The position numbers and the translations under genes were made by a program. Below the pieces are notes generated by a model, which was not told the origin of the DNA, searched no databases, and was given only the letters and a program-made list of their open reading frames with translations. Below, one piece after another: positions 49,062 through 61,033 of a stretch of DNA of 64,000 bases. Positions within the stretch are counted from its first letter, which is position 1. Each line of letters begins with the position of its first letter. This DNA comes from Cordia subcordata. Its lineage: Eukaryota; Streptophyta; Magnoliopsida; Boraginales; Cordiaceae. The DNA lies in assembly GCA_028554755.1 (NCBI GenBank), contig JAPTOF010000025.1, forward strand, positions 5,071,501-5,135,500. Reading direction: 5' to 3'.

Positions 49062-50176
49062 TTTTTTTTGGTCAGCAAACTAGGAAAATATTTTATTCAA
49101 ACATAGATCAATTATTCTGCCGATACAAAGCCATAGTCAGCACATGGGCCAAACAACCAAAGCCGAAGTCATAACTAAGCAAACAGAAACAACCTTGGGT
49201 CGATGCCCAAACACAAGACACCAACATAGGCCAAAGAACAACGGCTCAAACTCACAACAACGAACAAACCCTAACCTTAAAAATGTAGCCACCAATGTCG
49301 GCAGCTCCGATGCTACCAAAGACAAAAGACCCATCAGATACACACAAAAATAAATCTTGGCATCAGCCTTTATCCACGCTACAGATACCAAGAAAACAAA
49401 AGCATTATCTCGCTCGAAAAGATCCATAATGATCGATAGACCAAGGCCGATCACTAGAAGAACAACAGAAACACTAGAGGACATGAGTATTGCGGGACTC
49501 ATAGACCCAGTCAGAGCCTGGGCTGAGAAAATCCAATGCCTGGCTGGTCTAAAATCCCAAGAAAAGAGGACGGACGGACCCACTAGGGCCAAGGCTTGAA
49601 CATGTAATGATAACAACTACCTTCTCACCTCTGCACACAAGAAAGAAAAAGGGATTTGGAACAAGGGGAAGCCAACGCCTCTAGCAACATGCGATGGACG
49701 AAATCAGTGAGCAAACAGCAAAACCAAGACCACGAAGATACATATTATCTGGGGTCTCGTCACTGGTGCTACCAAAACTCACCATCACCAGGGCAGCAAC
49801 CAACACAACAAAGAAAAAGACGTAGACCAAAGTACAAAAAATAGAAAACCAAAGACTAGAGAAAAATAAAGAAACTTAAAAAATAAAGAAGAAAAACTAG
49901 AAAAAACGAAAATAAAGTCGAGAGAAAACACAAAGAGAGAAACATAGACACAAACAAACGAAGAAAGACAGAACATAAACTCTAAAAAACAGAAAGAAAA
50001 CCATAACGAAAGACAATTAAAAGAGAAAAACCACCAGTGGTGGCTGGAGATGGGAGAAGATGATAGGAAAAATCACCGGGAAATAGAAATACAACAGAGA
50101 GAATAGATAAAACTTTTCAAGAAAAATAACTCTTAGAGTGAACAGAGTAAAGTTAATTAATGAAGCGAAGTTAATT
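49062..50176 (-). mobile_element. Non-autonomous non-LTR retroelement, copy 2
   Basis: A 1115-bp insertion is flanked by an exact 12-bp duplication GTCTTACAAGGT (49050-49061 and 50177-50188). On the minus strand it ends in TTTGAATAAAATATTTTCC, GTTTGCTGACC and a short A tract, the pattern of target-primed reverse transcription. It shares blocks with 3175-4077. The 159-aa minus-strand frame (49137-49616) has no recognised domain. It lies about 540 bp upstream of the reductase start codon. Confidence 0.82.
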
Positions 50177-50714
50177 GTCTTACAAGGTGACATATCAACT
50201 CAACTATCTTCTAATTTGAGGCTGCAAGAGTAATTTTAAATTTTTGCGGGCTACGCTTTTCGATGGTTACTTAATATAAATATAAAAAATGCACAAATAT
50301 AAAATCATATTTAGAAGATGTCTAAAATAAAAAAAAAAAATACACATAAAATTACATCTATAGGATGTTTAGAGAAAAATATAAAAAAATAGAACACTTC
50401 GCTATAATCATTTTTAAGAAGTTCTAGAAGGTAATACGTCACCTTAAGTTAACTCTATTTTTATTAAATATTATATTGGCCAATTTATTGAAAATGATAA
50501 TACTCTTGTTAGTGGTTGGGTATTTAATAATAAAAGAAAAAAAATTTAATTCAAATTTAAAGGTCTATTTTTTCTTATTAAGGGTAATAAGATACACCAT
50601 AAGTACAGCGAAATTACATGTTTACCCCCATTTTAGACAACTTCTTTTGGGCACAAAATTTTACTTTGTGAACGGTGAACAGTACCAACAGTACAACGAA
50701 CACTTTTGACTTAA

Positions 50715-51336
50715 ATGGCAGCTCAACCAATGGCTGACACCAAAATCCAAACATCCCAAAGTAACCAAATCCTTGTCCTCGGCCCACCTGATGTTTTCCA
50801 CCACTACGAGAAACACTTCCATGAAAGATTTCAAATCCTCAATCCATACAAATCCTCACTTCCTCGTGACGAGTTCATCTCGACGCATGCGCGTTTCACT
50901 CAAGCCATGCTATGCTCCGGCGTCGCCACCGTCGACGCCGCCGTTCTCGACCTACTCCCCGCCCTCCGCCTCATCGTCACCAGCAGTGCTGGCCTTAACC
51001 ACATCGACTTACGCGAGTGCCGCCGCCGCGGCATCTCCATTGCCAACGCTTCCACCGTCTCCTCCGCCGATGTTGCTGACCTCGCCGTTGGGTTGTTGAT
51101 TGACGTTCTTAGGAAAATCACTGCTGCTGATGGGTTTGTCAGGAATGGGCTTTGGCCTGGCAAGCTAGTGTACCCTCTTGGTGCTAAGGTGCGCCCCCCC
51201 CCCCCCCTTTTTCTCTACATTATGTAAATGTGATTTACGAATATGCTTACTGTACTAATATCTCAATTTAAAAAATATAAGCTGGTCTACTTAATGTCTA
51301 ATACAACTATTTTGTATTAATTGCACTACTTTTATA

Positions 51337-51380
<44 letters not shown>

Positions 51381-52752
51381 CCTAATCGGATTCTAACTTA
51401 AGACCTCACTCGGATAGTCTTGTCACCCGCTTGAGCTACTCCTAATTGTTATTAATTGCACTAGCTTGATTTCCCGATTTGCAATACTTTAGGTGTCTAC
51501 TGTCATATTTCTTGTTGTATGTCTTTATTTGGGTGTTTATAAATATCTAAAATAAAATCTTTGTCAAACACCCTCTTTATCATAATCAATCTACCCGTTA
51601 ATCATTTTACGGACCAAATTCGACTATAGTAAAATATATTTGAATTGCATGGATAGTGAAATTGGAATTTGCATTACAAGTAAATTATTTCCAGTTAAGG
51701 TTCACATTTCTAGCTCCTATGCTTGTAGGGGTTAGCTTGGCCAGTGTCTTTTATGTCTCTACGCAGTTTTTGTATGGTTTTGTGTCTCCCTTTTAGAATA
51801 AAATTAGGAGAAGAAAGGGGTAGTGAATTTAGTAAATCAGGATTTCATGCTTGTGCTTCAAGAAATATTGTCACCAATCTCACTCATTACTGCCCAGAGA
51901 TGGACCGAAACAAATTGATGAAGTTATTTCTCCGATGTGCATCTCGGGTGAATTAATGTATGTGTGTATGTCTGTGAGATGGCCTGTATATATCAAGGAT
52001 TTTGTAAGAAATGAGAGTTGTCTTTTCTTTCTTGTGTTTTTTTTTTCCTTTTTTTTTTCTTTTTTCCTCGTCTTTTTGGGCTTAGGAGAGGATCCAATTC
52101 TTCCACAGCTTGCTACAATTTCTACAGCTTCTGTAAATGATGCTCCCTCCTATAATGCATGTTAGACCTTTTAAGTTCTCAGAAGAACTGCTCCACTATG
52201 TAATACTGTAACCATTATTGATTTCAGTTGGGAGGCAAGAGAGTTGGAATTGTTGGATTGGGAAGCATTGGTCTTGAAGTTGCAAAGAGGCTTGCAGCTT
52301 TTGGCTGCATAATCTCATACTTCTCAAGGAACAAGAAATCCTATGTTTCATTCCCTTTTTATGCCGAAATTCGTGAGCTGGCAAGAAACTGTGATATCCT
52401 CATCATTTCTTGTGCATTGACTGATCAAACCTGCCGCTTGATCAATAAGGAAGTGCTCTTAGCACTGGGGAAAAAAGGAGTTATTGTGAACATTGCACGA
52501 GGTGCCATTATCGATGAGAAGGATCTGATAGAGTGCTTGCAGCAAGGAGAGATTGCTGGTGCGGGCTTGGACGTTTTTGAGAATGAACCTGATGTTTCAG
52601 ATGAGCTATTTGCATTTGATAATGTCGTAATGTCACCACATGTTGCTGTATACACGGCGGAGGGTTATCGCGATTTATACAAGCTCATGTGTGGAAATTT
52701 GGAAGCTTTCTTCTCCAACAAACCTCTACTTTCTCCGGTGTCGAATGAGTGA
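50715..52752 (+). CDS. HPR3: Glyoxylate/hydroxypyruvate reductase, HPR3-like
   Basis: Two exons, 50715-51188 and 52228-52752, join in phase 0 (donor AAG|GTGCGC, acceptor TTTCAG|TTGGGA) to give 332 residues, close to the roughly 320 of plant HPR3 proteins. It is a D-isomer 2-hydroxyacid dehydrogenase: GLGSIG (168-173) binds the dinucleotide, SRNKK (191-195) fits NADPH preference, and Arg249 (NIARG), Glu278 (ENEP) and His296 (SPHVA) form the catalytic set. HPR3-type enzymes reduce glyoxylate, hydroxypyruvate and related 2-oxoacids as a side route of photorespiration, and relatives reduce hydroxyphenylpyruvate. Substrate cannot be chosen from sequence. The nearest ATG after the upstream stop gives the usual N-terminus. 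The symbol is by similarity. Confidence 0.93.
51189..52227. other. Intron of the HPR3-like gene
   Basis: The 1039-bp intron opens with a C11 run just after the donor (about 51196-51206) and holds a (TA)n array at about 51338-51377. T-rich blocks at 52020-52075 generate spurious frames. No exon is hidden inside: the two exons match the family without a gap. Confidence 0.8.
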
Positions 52753-53274
52753 GCTTTTCCTAGCTATTTTATGTGCTTCGTAAACCCTGGTCCGATCCGC
52801 AATCTTCGAACATTAAGGTCTCTTCTGTTACGAAGTTGGTAGCCTAGCAGAGAGTCATTTGCTTATTTGTGCTTCAACATTACACCAAATAATTGGTTGA
52901 AAAAGTTCTATATAATTTTCTACTGCAAGTGGCTTAAAGAGTTGAGGGAGTGTTATGTAGTCATGTTAGAAAACTAGGTTTTTTTCCTTGTCTAGAAGAG
53001 TTAATTCTCTCAAGGGAAAGTGGGTTATGCCTAAACAGTGGAACTTTAGGCCAACCCCGCATGCATGTCCCCTCTCCAGGTAAACCGTGGCTTGTATTGA
53101 CACATCTATTTTTAGTTTTTATCCACATTAAGACTATGTTTAGCTTACCTTTTAGACACTCAAAATACTTATTATGAGTTGAAAAGTTAAAAATTAAGTT
53201 GTTTAACACGTCTTCAGAAAGTTTTTAGTTAAAAGTAGGAATAATAAAAGTAGTTCATTCCACCCTATTCCATA
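52753..53274. other. 3' flank of the HPR3-like gene
   Basis: Probable 3' UTR and intergenic DNA. No separate gene was seen. Confidence 0.5.
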
Positions 53275-54395
53275 GGAGTACTGTAGGGGTTGGATCCAAG
53301 TTTTTGTTTAAAAAAAAAAAATCCTAGTTTGGGGTGGGGTGGGCAGGGTTTTCTTTTAACCCAGTACCGAGGTGACGCAAGGTTGAGGATTATTGCCCCT
53401 ACGCCAGCCCTTACCCCCACCCTAGTATATATGTGTGTGTATTTTTATTTTGACTTTTATTATATACAATGGCGGATCTAGGAACTTTTTTTCACCAAGA
53501 TCAATATTAAAAACTAAGACTTTCTCAAATTTAATTAAATAACTTTGGAAATATAAGTAAAAACAATGATTCACTATAAAAACTCAAATTTTCTCGAAAA
53601 TCTAAATTTTCCAATATATTAATATTGCAAAAAGAGAGAGAGAGAGAGAGAGAAAAAAAAAATGACTTAGAACTTGTCAATTTGGGGTAATGAAATAATT
53701 TGATTACTTTCTAACATTGATTGCTATTATTGATGAGGTTTGAAATTTTTTTAAAGTGAGTCTACCACTTTAAAATTAAATAATTTTTTTTATGACAATC
53801 CTTATTTTTTTTTTAATTAAAAGGGATCAATTAAAATTTCTAAATGGGGTCAATCTAAAAAAACTTATGTTATACACTAATTTTCTACAACCAAGAGGGG
53901 TCAATTGACCTCTCAATTTGTTATACACATCCGCCAATGATTATAAACCTAGATATATAATTTATAGTCTCTTTATAAGTGTTACATCAGCAAAGGTTCT
54001 TTTAGTTTAGTGGTAAATGTTTCTTATACCACCTTAAAGACTAAGAAGCTAGATTTATGTCTTATTATTGTAAATTTTAAATTTAAAATATGGAGTTCAG
54101 ATTTGATGGGTTGGAGTATGGAGTTTGGATTTAATGTGTTATTATTGTAAATTTATGTTGAATTTTATGTATTGGATTTTGGATTTGTGTTAAGTTTTGT
54201 TGTTAAGATTTAATATGATTTATTTGTATTGGACTTATTTTTGTCTTATTAGTAGGTAGTGGTTTACTTAGTACAGGCAAGGGTATCGATAAGTGTAGAG
54301 ATGATAATAGGGATTTACCCGATACCAAGTGTCGGGTGGGGTACGAAAAGGTGAATTTTTAGCAGTTGTAGAGTAGGGATGTGCAAAATTCGTCC
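53275..54395. mobile_element. Degenerate hAT-like element related to 26502-27240
   Basis: The GC-rich left part (GGGGTGGGGTGGGCAGGG, near 53332) followed by CCCTAGTATATATGTGTGTG, and the right part (TTTGGATTTAATGTGTTATT, about 54128, then a GGTGGGGTACG-type tail) parallel the element in the gypsy integrase. Terminal repeats are eroded. A 473-bp element (53467-53939) is inserted in its middle. Confidence 0.6.
53467..53939. mobile_element. hAT-type MITE nested in the hAT-like element
   Basis: 473 bp, starting CAATGGCGGAT and ending ATCCGCCAATG (11-bp inverted ends, one mismatch). Flanks ATTATATA (53459-53466) and ATTATAAA (53940-53947) match at 7 of 8 positions, as in hAT insertions. A (GA)n tract lies at 53634-53652. 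A partial relative (GTGGCGGATCTAGAAACTC) starts near 61406. Confidence 0.82.
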
Positions 54396-55240
54396 CTACA
54401 CAACTCGATTGCAATTCTTAGTTTAAAGCCAAAGTCAAAAGACTAAAAACTCAAGAATTCCAAATTAGAACTTGTCAGAAAAAGTCATTAAAAAATTATT
54501 TGAACATCATATGGGAAGTTAATTTTTATCTTTTTTTTCCCCTTTAAATTATAATGTCATATTTTTTGAAGTCTAATATTATCTTACAAATTATTGAAAG
54601 TCAACATCTATAATATAAGCAAACAATCAATGAGTCTTGTTCAAGCGTAGTTTTGCCCAAAGTTTTACTGATGCTCGCTTTACAAATCAAAAGTTAAAAT
54701 AACATAGTTAAGCTGAAGCTGAAAAAAAAAAAAAAAAAAAGAAGCTAAACCTAGAAATAGCTGAAAAATCAAAAACTCTAAATTGGAGCTTTTCAAAAAG
54801 GGTTTTTGAAAAACTGTTTTTGTGTCATGTCAAAAATTATTTTTCTTCATTGTTTCTCAAAAATACTATTATCTATCTTTGAAAATCTAATATTAACCTC
54901 AAAACAATTGAAAGCTCAATTTCTAAAAAACAAGGTTAAACAATCAACTGTTTTTATTCAATAACACTTTTACCCAAAACTCTACTACTAAGGGCCTATT
55001 TGGATTGGCTTTTTTAGAGAAAAATTATTTTTTTCCCTAAAAAAGTTACATTAAATTTGTAATAACTATTTGATTTGGTTTTCAAAAAAAGCTGAAAAGC
55101 TAGAATTTTTAGCTTCTAAAAAAAAATATTTTTTAAAAGTTCTTAAAGAAAACACTTTTGAAAAAAGTCAATCCAAACGAGCCCTAAAAGCTCTAATATT
55201 CAATAGCTGAAATCTTATAGCTAGGCCAAATAGAGTCTAA
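54396..55240. mobile_element. Degenerate MITE related to the monooxygenase intron 1 element
   Basis: Blocks such as AAAAACTCTAAATTGGAGCT (near 54770) and the right end GCTAGGCCAAATAGAGTCTAA resemble the element at 9372-10000. The left end is unclear. A poly-A run lies at 54722-54740. A second MITE (54992-55184) is inserted within. Confidence 0.45.
54992..55184. mobile_element. Harbinger-type MITE (193 bp)
   Basis: It starts GGGCCTATTTGGATTGGCTT and ends AAGTCAATCCAAACGAGCCC, with TAA on both sides (54989-54991 and 55185-55187). It is the same family as 15342-15573. Confidence 0.88.
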
Positions 55241-57560
55241 GTCAAATGGAGTCTAAAATGAGACATAAAAACACTAGTATATTAAGGGTCTGTTTGGGAA
55301 ATTTAGCTATTAGAGTAGCTCATAACTATTTGAGTAACTGATAGCTATTTGGGTAGCTGATAGCTGTTGTATTTTAGCTATTAGCAGATAGCTGTTTAAC
55401 TAACTGACTGAACAAAATGTGTTCGGTAAAATTAGCTGTTAGATTAGCTGATGAATGTTAAATGACGTAAAAGGACATTGATATCATGTTATTATTATTA
55501 TTGTTGTTATGATAATTATAATTACTATTACTATTATAGGAATAAGATAATATATTTCATAATTAGATATTTATTTTCATAATCATATTTTAATATTAAA
55601 GTATAACTAATTTTTTGATAAAACTTTTATATCAATATTACAAAAATTAATTTTAATAGATTCAAAATTTTTTTGTTCAAAAAAATATACTAATAAAACT
55701 TATGCTTTTAGTAATTTGATTATATAGAAATTGAAATTTAGTTTTATATTGTTTCTTATTTATATTTGTGAAAGAAAAGATAAAAATATAGAGAGAGATT
55801 GAAAAAAGAATGGAAAAATAAAAAAATGCAAAAAGGTTGAATTGCCAAAAAAAACATGAAAAGCTAAAAGCTACCTGAAATGCTAAAATTTTTAACTTTT
55901 GATAAACGTTAGTTGAAACGCTAAAAGCTACCTAAAAAGTTTCTTGAAACGCTAGTTTACAGCACTAATTTAGCAAAATAGTGTTTTGACCAATCAAAAT
56001 ACTAAACGCTACTTAAAAAGTTGTTGTTGAAGACTCACTAAAAGAACAAGAGTATGACCCGTAAAATACACCGAAGAAATAAATTATTCTATATAAACTT
56101 TTACAGTGTCTGCTAAGATGAAAAGTGAATATATTCTATAAACCGTCATTTTTGATAACTTTTTAACATGCTTCTTATAATATCAAAGATATGGAATAAT
56201 TAAATATAATATTTAAATTAAAAGTAAAATGAGAAAAAAATTGATTAAGATGTTGTTAAATTATGCACTTGTAACGTGTATCGATATTAAAATATTTTAT
56301 TGAAGTGCATAAAGTTTTTGTGACAAAGATTAAAATGATTTGGCTTAAAGTATAATAATTATGAAGGCATTATTGCATTGACGGTTAAAAACTTAACAGT
56401 AAATCATGTTATTGTATTATCAAAATAACTTTATGATATTTTCTCAAATATCCAATTGAATAAATTTTTATTTTAGAATATCAAATAATCTTAGAAACAA
56501 AAATCATGAACAGAAGATTAAGAAATAATTTTGCATTATAAGAGGGATTGATTAAATGTTCTTTTGGAGAAAAGACTCATGAAATGTGGACATGTATTAT
56601 CGATTGAAAATGCATGTACTCTACATTAAAAAATAGATTATGAAAAATTTTTACTTGATCAAAATAATGCTCAATTTAATTTGGAAAATAATTTTTCATG
56701 GGTATGGTTTTAGATCACTATCAATTAGTTGAACAAAAAGATAATGCTATATTACGGGAAAAAAAATTAGATTATAAAGTAATTTATATAATTGAAAAGA
56801 TAATGTTTATTTTATTTTAGGAAATAAAATCATTGAGCATATATGACTCAAGTTAGTATGAATTACTTGACTTTGAAAATATTGCTCATTAAATATGGCA
56901 TGAATGAAGTGAAATAAATTATGGAGAAAGAAATGCATGAGAAGAGGGCATAGGGCATTTTTAAATATTACGTGTACTTTACTTTATATAATATATAGAT
57001 TACAAAATATACCTAGATTAAAAGCTATTAGAAACCCCTCTTACAATAATCTTGTAATAAGACTTTAGTGTATGTATGTTCTTTGAGGGAATTTTCACCT
57101 CAATCCACAATTTTTTTTTCCTGAAATAATTTTAGGGAAGAGTTTCTTTTCCATTTCCCACCATGATTCATCATTAGAGGACATAACTTGGAGAATTAAG
57201 GAATACAAAAAATAGGGATTGATGAATCCCCAAAATTTTGAAAAGAATCAAAATTAATTTTGACATAATTTATAATGAATAACTATGAATGTAAATCATA
57301 AATCAAGATATATAATCCAAACTTCAAAACATAAGTAAAAATACATAGTTAAACTCAAAGCATAAGATAATTCAAACTCCAACATATAAATAAAGTACAT
57401 GATCGTAAGTCTAAACTCTAAAGCACAAATAAAAACTCAAAATCCCAAAACATAAATAGAAAAGAACTTAAGGCACGGCTCATTCGCTATTTCACTTCTT
57501 ACGCATTCCACACTCAAGCGAATAAAAGACCGAGGTAAACAAACTAAATAGTAGTCAAAG
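55241..57560. other. AT-rich intergenic DNA with possible MITE debris
   Basis: Near 55286 GGGTCTGTTTGGGAAATTTA looks like a MITE end. Repeated GCTATT/TAGCTGA and AACGCTA modules continue to about 56020, but no matching right terminus was found. No gene was recognised. Confidence 0.4.
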
Positions 57561-58091
57561 TTGTAGAGAGAAATGGTGAGTGATAAGTTACCTAAAATGG
57601 AAAGAACATGGGGTATTTATAGATTTTTGGGACACTTGTCCCTAATTTACTTATATTTAGTCGCATCCCGTTTGCACTTTTTTGAGGTCGGAAGACACTT
57701 TTTGCCTGGGGAAAGCGATAACAATGAGACAAAAGGGGCAATTTTGGGAATTCAAACCGACGTCTTTTACGCAAAAATTAGGAAATTGTTTGATCTTTTT
57801 ATTTTTTGGGCTTGGTGAACAAAGTAAATTCTATAAAAACAAACAATAACTAACTTAAACAATATATTAAATAGAAAACGACTAATTTGAAAAATTTTGA
57901 CAACTACTAAGAATTGATTGCCATTTTTTAAGCAATATCAACTAACTTGAGAATAAGTAAAATATTCACGTTTAAGAATCTGAATATTGATAGCAGCTGT
58001 TTGCTAGCGTAGTCTAAGTAGTGTTGGTTTCTATATTCCTGTATATATTTATATAGTAGTCTTTCCCTTGTGCAATGCACGAGAAAGTCAA

Positions 58092-58150
<59 letters not shown>

Positions 58151-58173
58151 AGAATAATTAAAATAAGTCTTGA
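57561..58173. other. Unassigned DNA with a (TA)n array
   Basis: A somewhat richer stretch (57573-57818) is open for 81 codons but matches nothing recognised. A (TA)n array lies at about 58097-58142, just outside the large inverted repeat. Confidence 0.5.
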
Positions 58174-58871
58174 TCCTACACAAATCAGATAAAAATCTTG
58201 GACCCAATATCCGATGATGTAACCTGCAAGCACAAAAGACCTAGGCACCGGTGTGATGCTGGCCAAAGGCTCTCCAATACCTAAGTCAATAGCGGTGATA
58301 CATGTGGAGGGCAATAAAATAGAGAGGCTACGTTCAATAATGATGGCATACCTTGCTTTCAGCGTTAGTGGCCTATTTATAAGATTCGCCTGGGGACACG
58401 TGGCTAGGGACATGTGTTGCTTAGGGACACCTTCTGTCCTTCGGACGATGATAGGCTCCACTATGTCGAGTCTACTGGACCTAGTGGGCAATCCAATCCT
58501 TGGATGTGTCCTACAAGTATGTAGTCCCGAAGATATCACGAAGTGTTGTCGGTAGGTCCTACAGGCACTTGGCCTGAAACCACTGTAGCAACTCAATCCC
58601 TTATCAATAGCCCCTATTTAGAGACAGGCCGTGTCGGGATGTCGCTAAATATCATGCCTGAGAATTTACCCAACTGTAGATGTTCTCTCAAGCCTCGTGG
58701 CACGCGTCGCTGCATGCCGTGATTTTTCTCTCACGCACGTGGCTTTTACAGACCTGATGCACCTTCTTCCATGTTGCAATTTTCTCAAAAATCCGCATAA
58801 GTGACAGCGCTGCAGCCATGTCCCTTCATCTTTCCTCTCCCTTTTGAATTTTGAATTGTTTTAATTGAGGG

Positions 58872-58878
58872 TATAAAA
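58872..58878 (+). promoter_or_regulatory. TATA box, arm A
   Basis: TATAAAA within GAGGGTATAAAAGGC, about 293 bases before the arm A ATG and followed by a CT-rich leader. It is conserved in arm B, which supports a functional origin. Confidence 0.55.
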
Positions 58879-59170
58879 GGCTATTTTCATTTCTTTTCCC
58901 TTATTTACCTCTCACTTGGCTCACTTATTATCATTTCGTTTTATCTCTCTTAGCTTTTCCATATCCATGATACTCTGGTGCTGCTGCTTGGGCCTGTGGC
59001 CAAGGTTTACTACATTGCGACTTACTTGTTTATTGTCTCTTAGCCGATTTTTTTTCTTTCAACGTTTCAAGTACGCTAGCTAGCCCCCCTTACTATTATA
59101 TTTCTCTCTTAGCCCTTTGGTACTTTCTTTCTACTTCTTTCTCTCTTTGATTTTTACATAAAAGGTTTAG

Positions 59171-59497
59171 ATGCCTAGTAGCCCTGAAGCCTCTAGGAAT
59201 AAAGAGGATTTCCCCCCTCCTTCAAGGCCCAAACCTGACCCTGTGGGCTCATGCTTCAAGTCCCTCTTTAATCTTTCTTTTGGTGATATTAGTAACCTAG
59301 GAAGCCCTTTCTTCGACATTCCTGATTCCCTTGAGGAGATTTTCTTATATAGACTTTCGAGGGGGGTTCGCGCTTTAGACCCAACTGAAAAGGTTCTTTT
59401 GAGGGTTGAAGCAGAACTAGAAATGGACAAGGGTTTAAATGATGTCTTTGATAGTGTCTACAAGGGCGTTAAAGTCCCTATGCTAGAAGATCGGTGA
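59171..59497 (+). CDS. Unrecognised 108-aa ORF in arm A
   Basis: The frame begins MPSSPEASRNKEDFPPPSRP, is Pro/Ser-rich and acidic, and continues with FGDISNLGSPFFDIPDSLEE, LDPTEKVLLRVEAELEMDKG and VPMLEDR before TGA. I do not recognise the family. The mirrored arm B frame keeps the same residues at most positions, including EASRNK, NLGS, FFDI, LDPTE and RVEAEL, and reads past the position of this stop. The protein was therefore probably longer before a frameshift or stop arose. It resembles an N-terminal part of a transposon protein. Whether it is expressed is unknown. Confidence 0.4.
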   Translation: MPSSPEASRNKEDFPPPSRPKPDPVGSCFKSLFNLSFGDISNLGSPFFDIPDSLEEIFLYRLSRGVRALDPTEKVLLRVEAELEMDKGLNDVFDSVYKGVKVPMLEDR

Positions 59498-59651
59498 CAC
59501 GGGATAGTGGCGTCATCCCAAGTGGGGAAACCAACATAATGTATGAAGCGAAGGCATCTGGTTCCCTAAGGTCCGCCGAGGAAGGGGCTTCGGTGGCTGG
59601 GTCAGACGAGTGGAAGATTCCATTTAATTGCCTTTCCTGTAGGCCTCAAGC

Positions 59652-60043
59652 GGACTAAATGCCTCCACTTCATGTATTACATTAGTTTCCCCACTTGAGA
59701 CTACATTGTGGTCTCGGGTTGCCCAATTGTCTAGCATAAGGGCCTCAATGCCCTCGTAGACACCATTAAAGATAGCATCTAAACCTTTGTCCATACCTAG
59801 TTCTGCTTCAACCCTTGCAAGAACCTCTTCAGTTGGATCTAAAGTAGGATCTCCCCTGAAAGTCTATAAGAAAATCTCCTCAAGGCAATCAAGAATGTCA
59901 AAGAAGAGGCTCCCTAGGTTACTAGTATCACCAAAAGGAAGATTAAATGGGGACTCGAAGCACAAGCCCACAATGTCAGGTTTGGGGCTTGAAGGAGAGA
60001 GGAAATCATCTTTATTCCTAGAGGCTTCAAGGCTACCGGGCAT
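59652..60043 (-). pseudogene. Arm B counterpart of the 108-aa ORF
   Basis: On the minus strand from 60043 the frame reads MPGSLEASRNKDDF, PSSPKPDIVG, FGDTSNLGSLFFDILDCLEE and IFL, then TAG caused by a small deletion relative to arm A. The other frame then continues LDPTEEVLARVEAELGMDKG toward the centre with no stop where arm A ends. It is a broken copy. Confidence 0.6.
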
Positions 60044-60338
60044 TCAAAACCAATACGTGAAAATCAAAAAGAGAAAGAAGTAGAAAGAAAGTACCAAAGG
60101 GCCAAGAGAGAAATATAACAATAAGGGGGGGCTAGTGGGTGTACCTAAAATGTCGAAAGAAAAAAAAAATCCACTAAGAGACTGGAAGAGAGTAAGGCGC
60201 AATGTAACAAACCTTGGCTGTGGTCACAAACAATAGCATTGAAGTATCACGGATATGGAAAAGCCAAGAGAGATGAAAAGAAATGCTAATAAGTGAGCCA
60301 AGTAAGAGGTAAATAACGGAAAAGAAGTAAAAATCACC

Positions 60339-60345
60339 TTTTATA
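60339..60345 (-). promoter_or_regulatory. TATA box, arm B
   Basis: TATAAAA on the minus strand, the mirrored equivalent of the arm A box, pointing toward the spacer. Confidence 0.5.
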
Positions 60346-61033
60346 CCCTCAATTAAAACAATTCAAAATTCAAAAGGGAGAGGAAAGACAAAGGGAGGCA
60401 GCTACAGCGCCGTCACTGACGCAGATTTCTGAGAAAATTGCAATCATGGAAGAAGGCACGTCAAGTCTGTAAAAGCCATGCGCGGGGGAAAAATAGCGAC
60501 ATGCGCCACGAGGCTCAAGAGAACATCTATAGTTGGGCGAATTCTCAAGCATGATATTTAGCAACACCCCAACATGGTCATGTCACTAAATAGGGACTAA
60601 TGATAAGGGATTGAGTCACTCCAGTAACTTCGGGCCAAGTACCCATAGGACCTATCCACTAGCACTTTGTGATACCTTTAGGACTACATACTTGCAGGAC
60701 ACACCCAAGGATGGGATTGCCAACTAGGCCTAGTAGACCCAACCTAGTGAAGTCTATCATCGCCCGAGCGACAGAAGGTGTCTCTGAGCAACAGTGTCCC
60801 TAGTCACGTGTCCCCAGGCGAATCCTATAAATAGGCCATTAGCGTTGAAAGCAAGGTAAGCCATCGTTACTGAATATAGCCTCTCTATTTTATTACCATC
60901 CATGTATATCACCGCCACTGACTTAGGCATCAAAGAGCCTTTGACTAGCATCACACCAGTACCTAGCTCTTTTATGCTAGTAGGTTACGTCATTGGGGCT
61001 TGGATCTAAGAGTTTAATCTAATTTGTGTAGGA

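Larger units (their letters stand above)
58174..61033. repeat. 2.9-kb inverted repeat with inward-facing promoter/ORF arms
   Basis: Arm A (58174-about 59565) and arm B (about 59652-61033) are reverse complements over almost 1.4 kb each, with moderate divergence and a spacer of about 90 bp. Outer ends are TCCTACACAAAT on the left and ATTTGTGTAGGA on the right. Each arm has a TATA box and a related ORF oriented toward the centre. No flanking target duplication was found. The structure could be a foldback-type transposon with very long inverted ends, or an inverted duplication of part of a retroelement. Confidence 0.88.

Noticed and set aside
49137..49616. 159-aa minus-strand frame
   Set aside because: It is contained in a retroposed insertion, has no domain, and the related copy at 3175-4077 does not keep the frame.
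51338..51377. (TA)n in the reductase intron as a regulatory hairpin
   Set aside because: It is a simple microsatellite of a kind repeated throughout the window, with no evidence of function.
57573..57818. 81-aa frame as a host gene
   Set aside because: No family resemblance, an overlapping minus-strand frame, and no neighbouring exons; it more likely belongs to an unassigned repeat.
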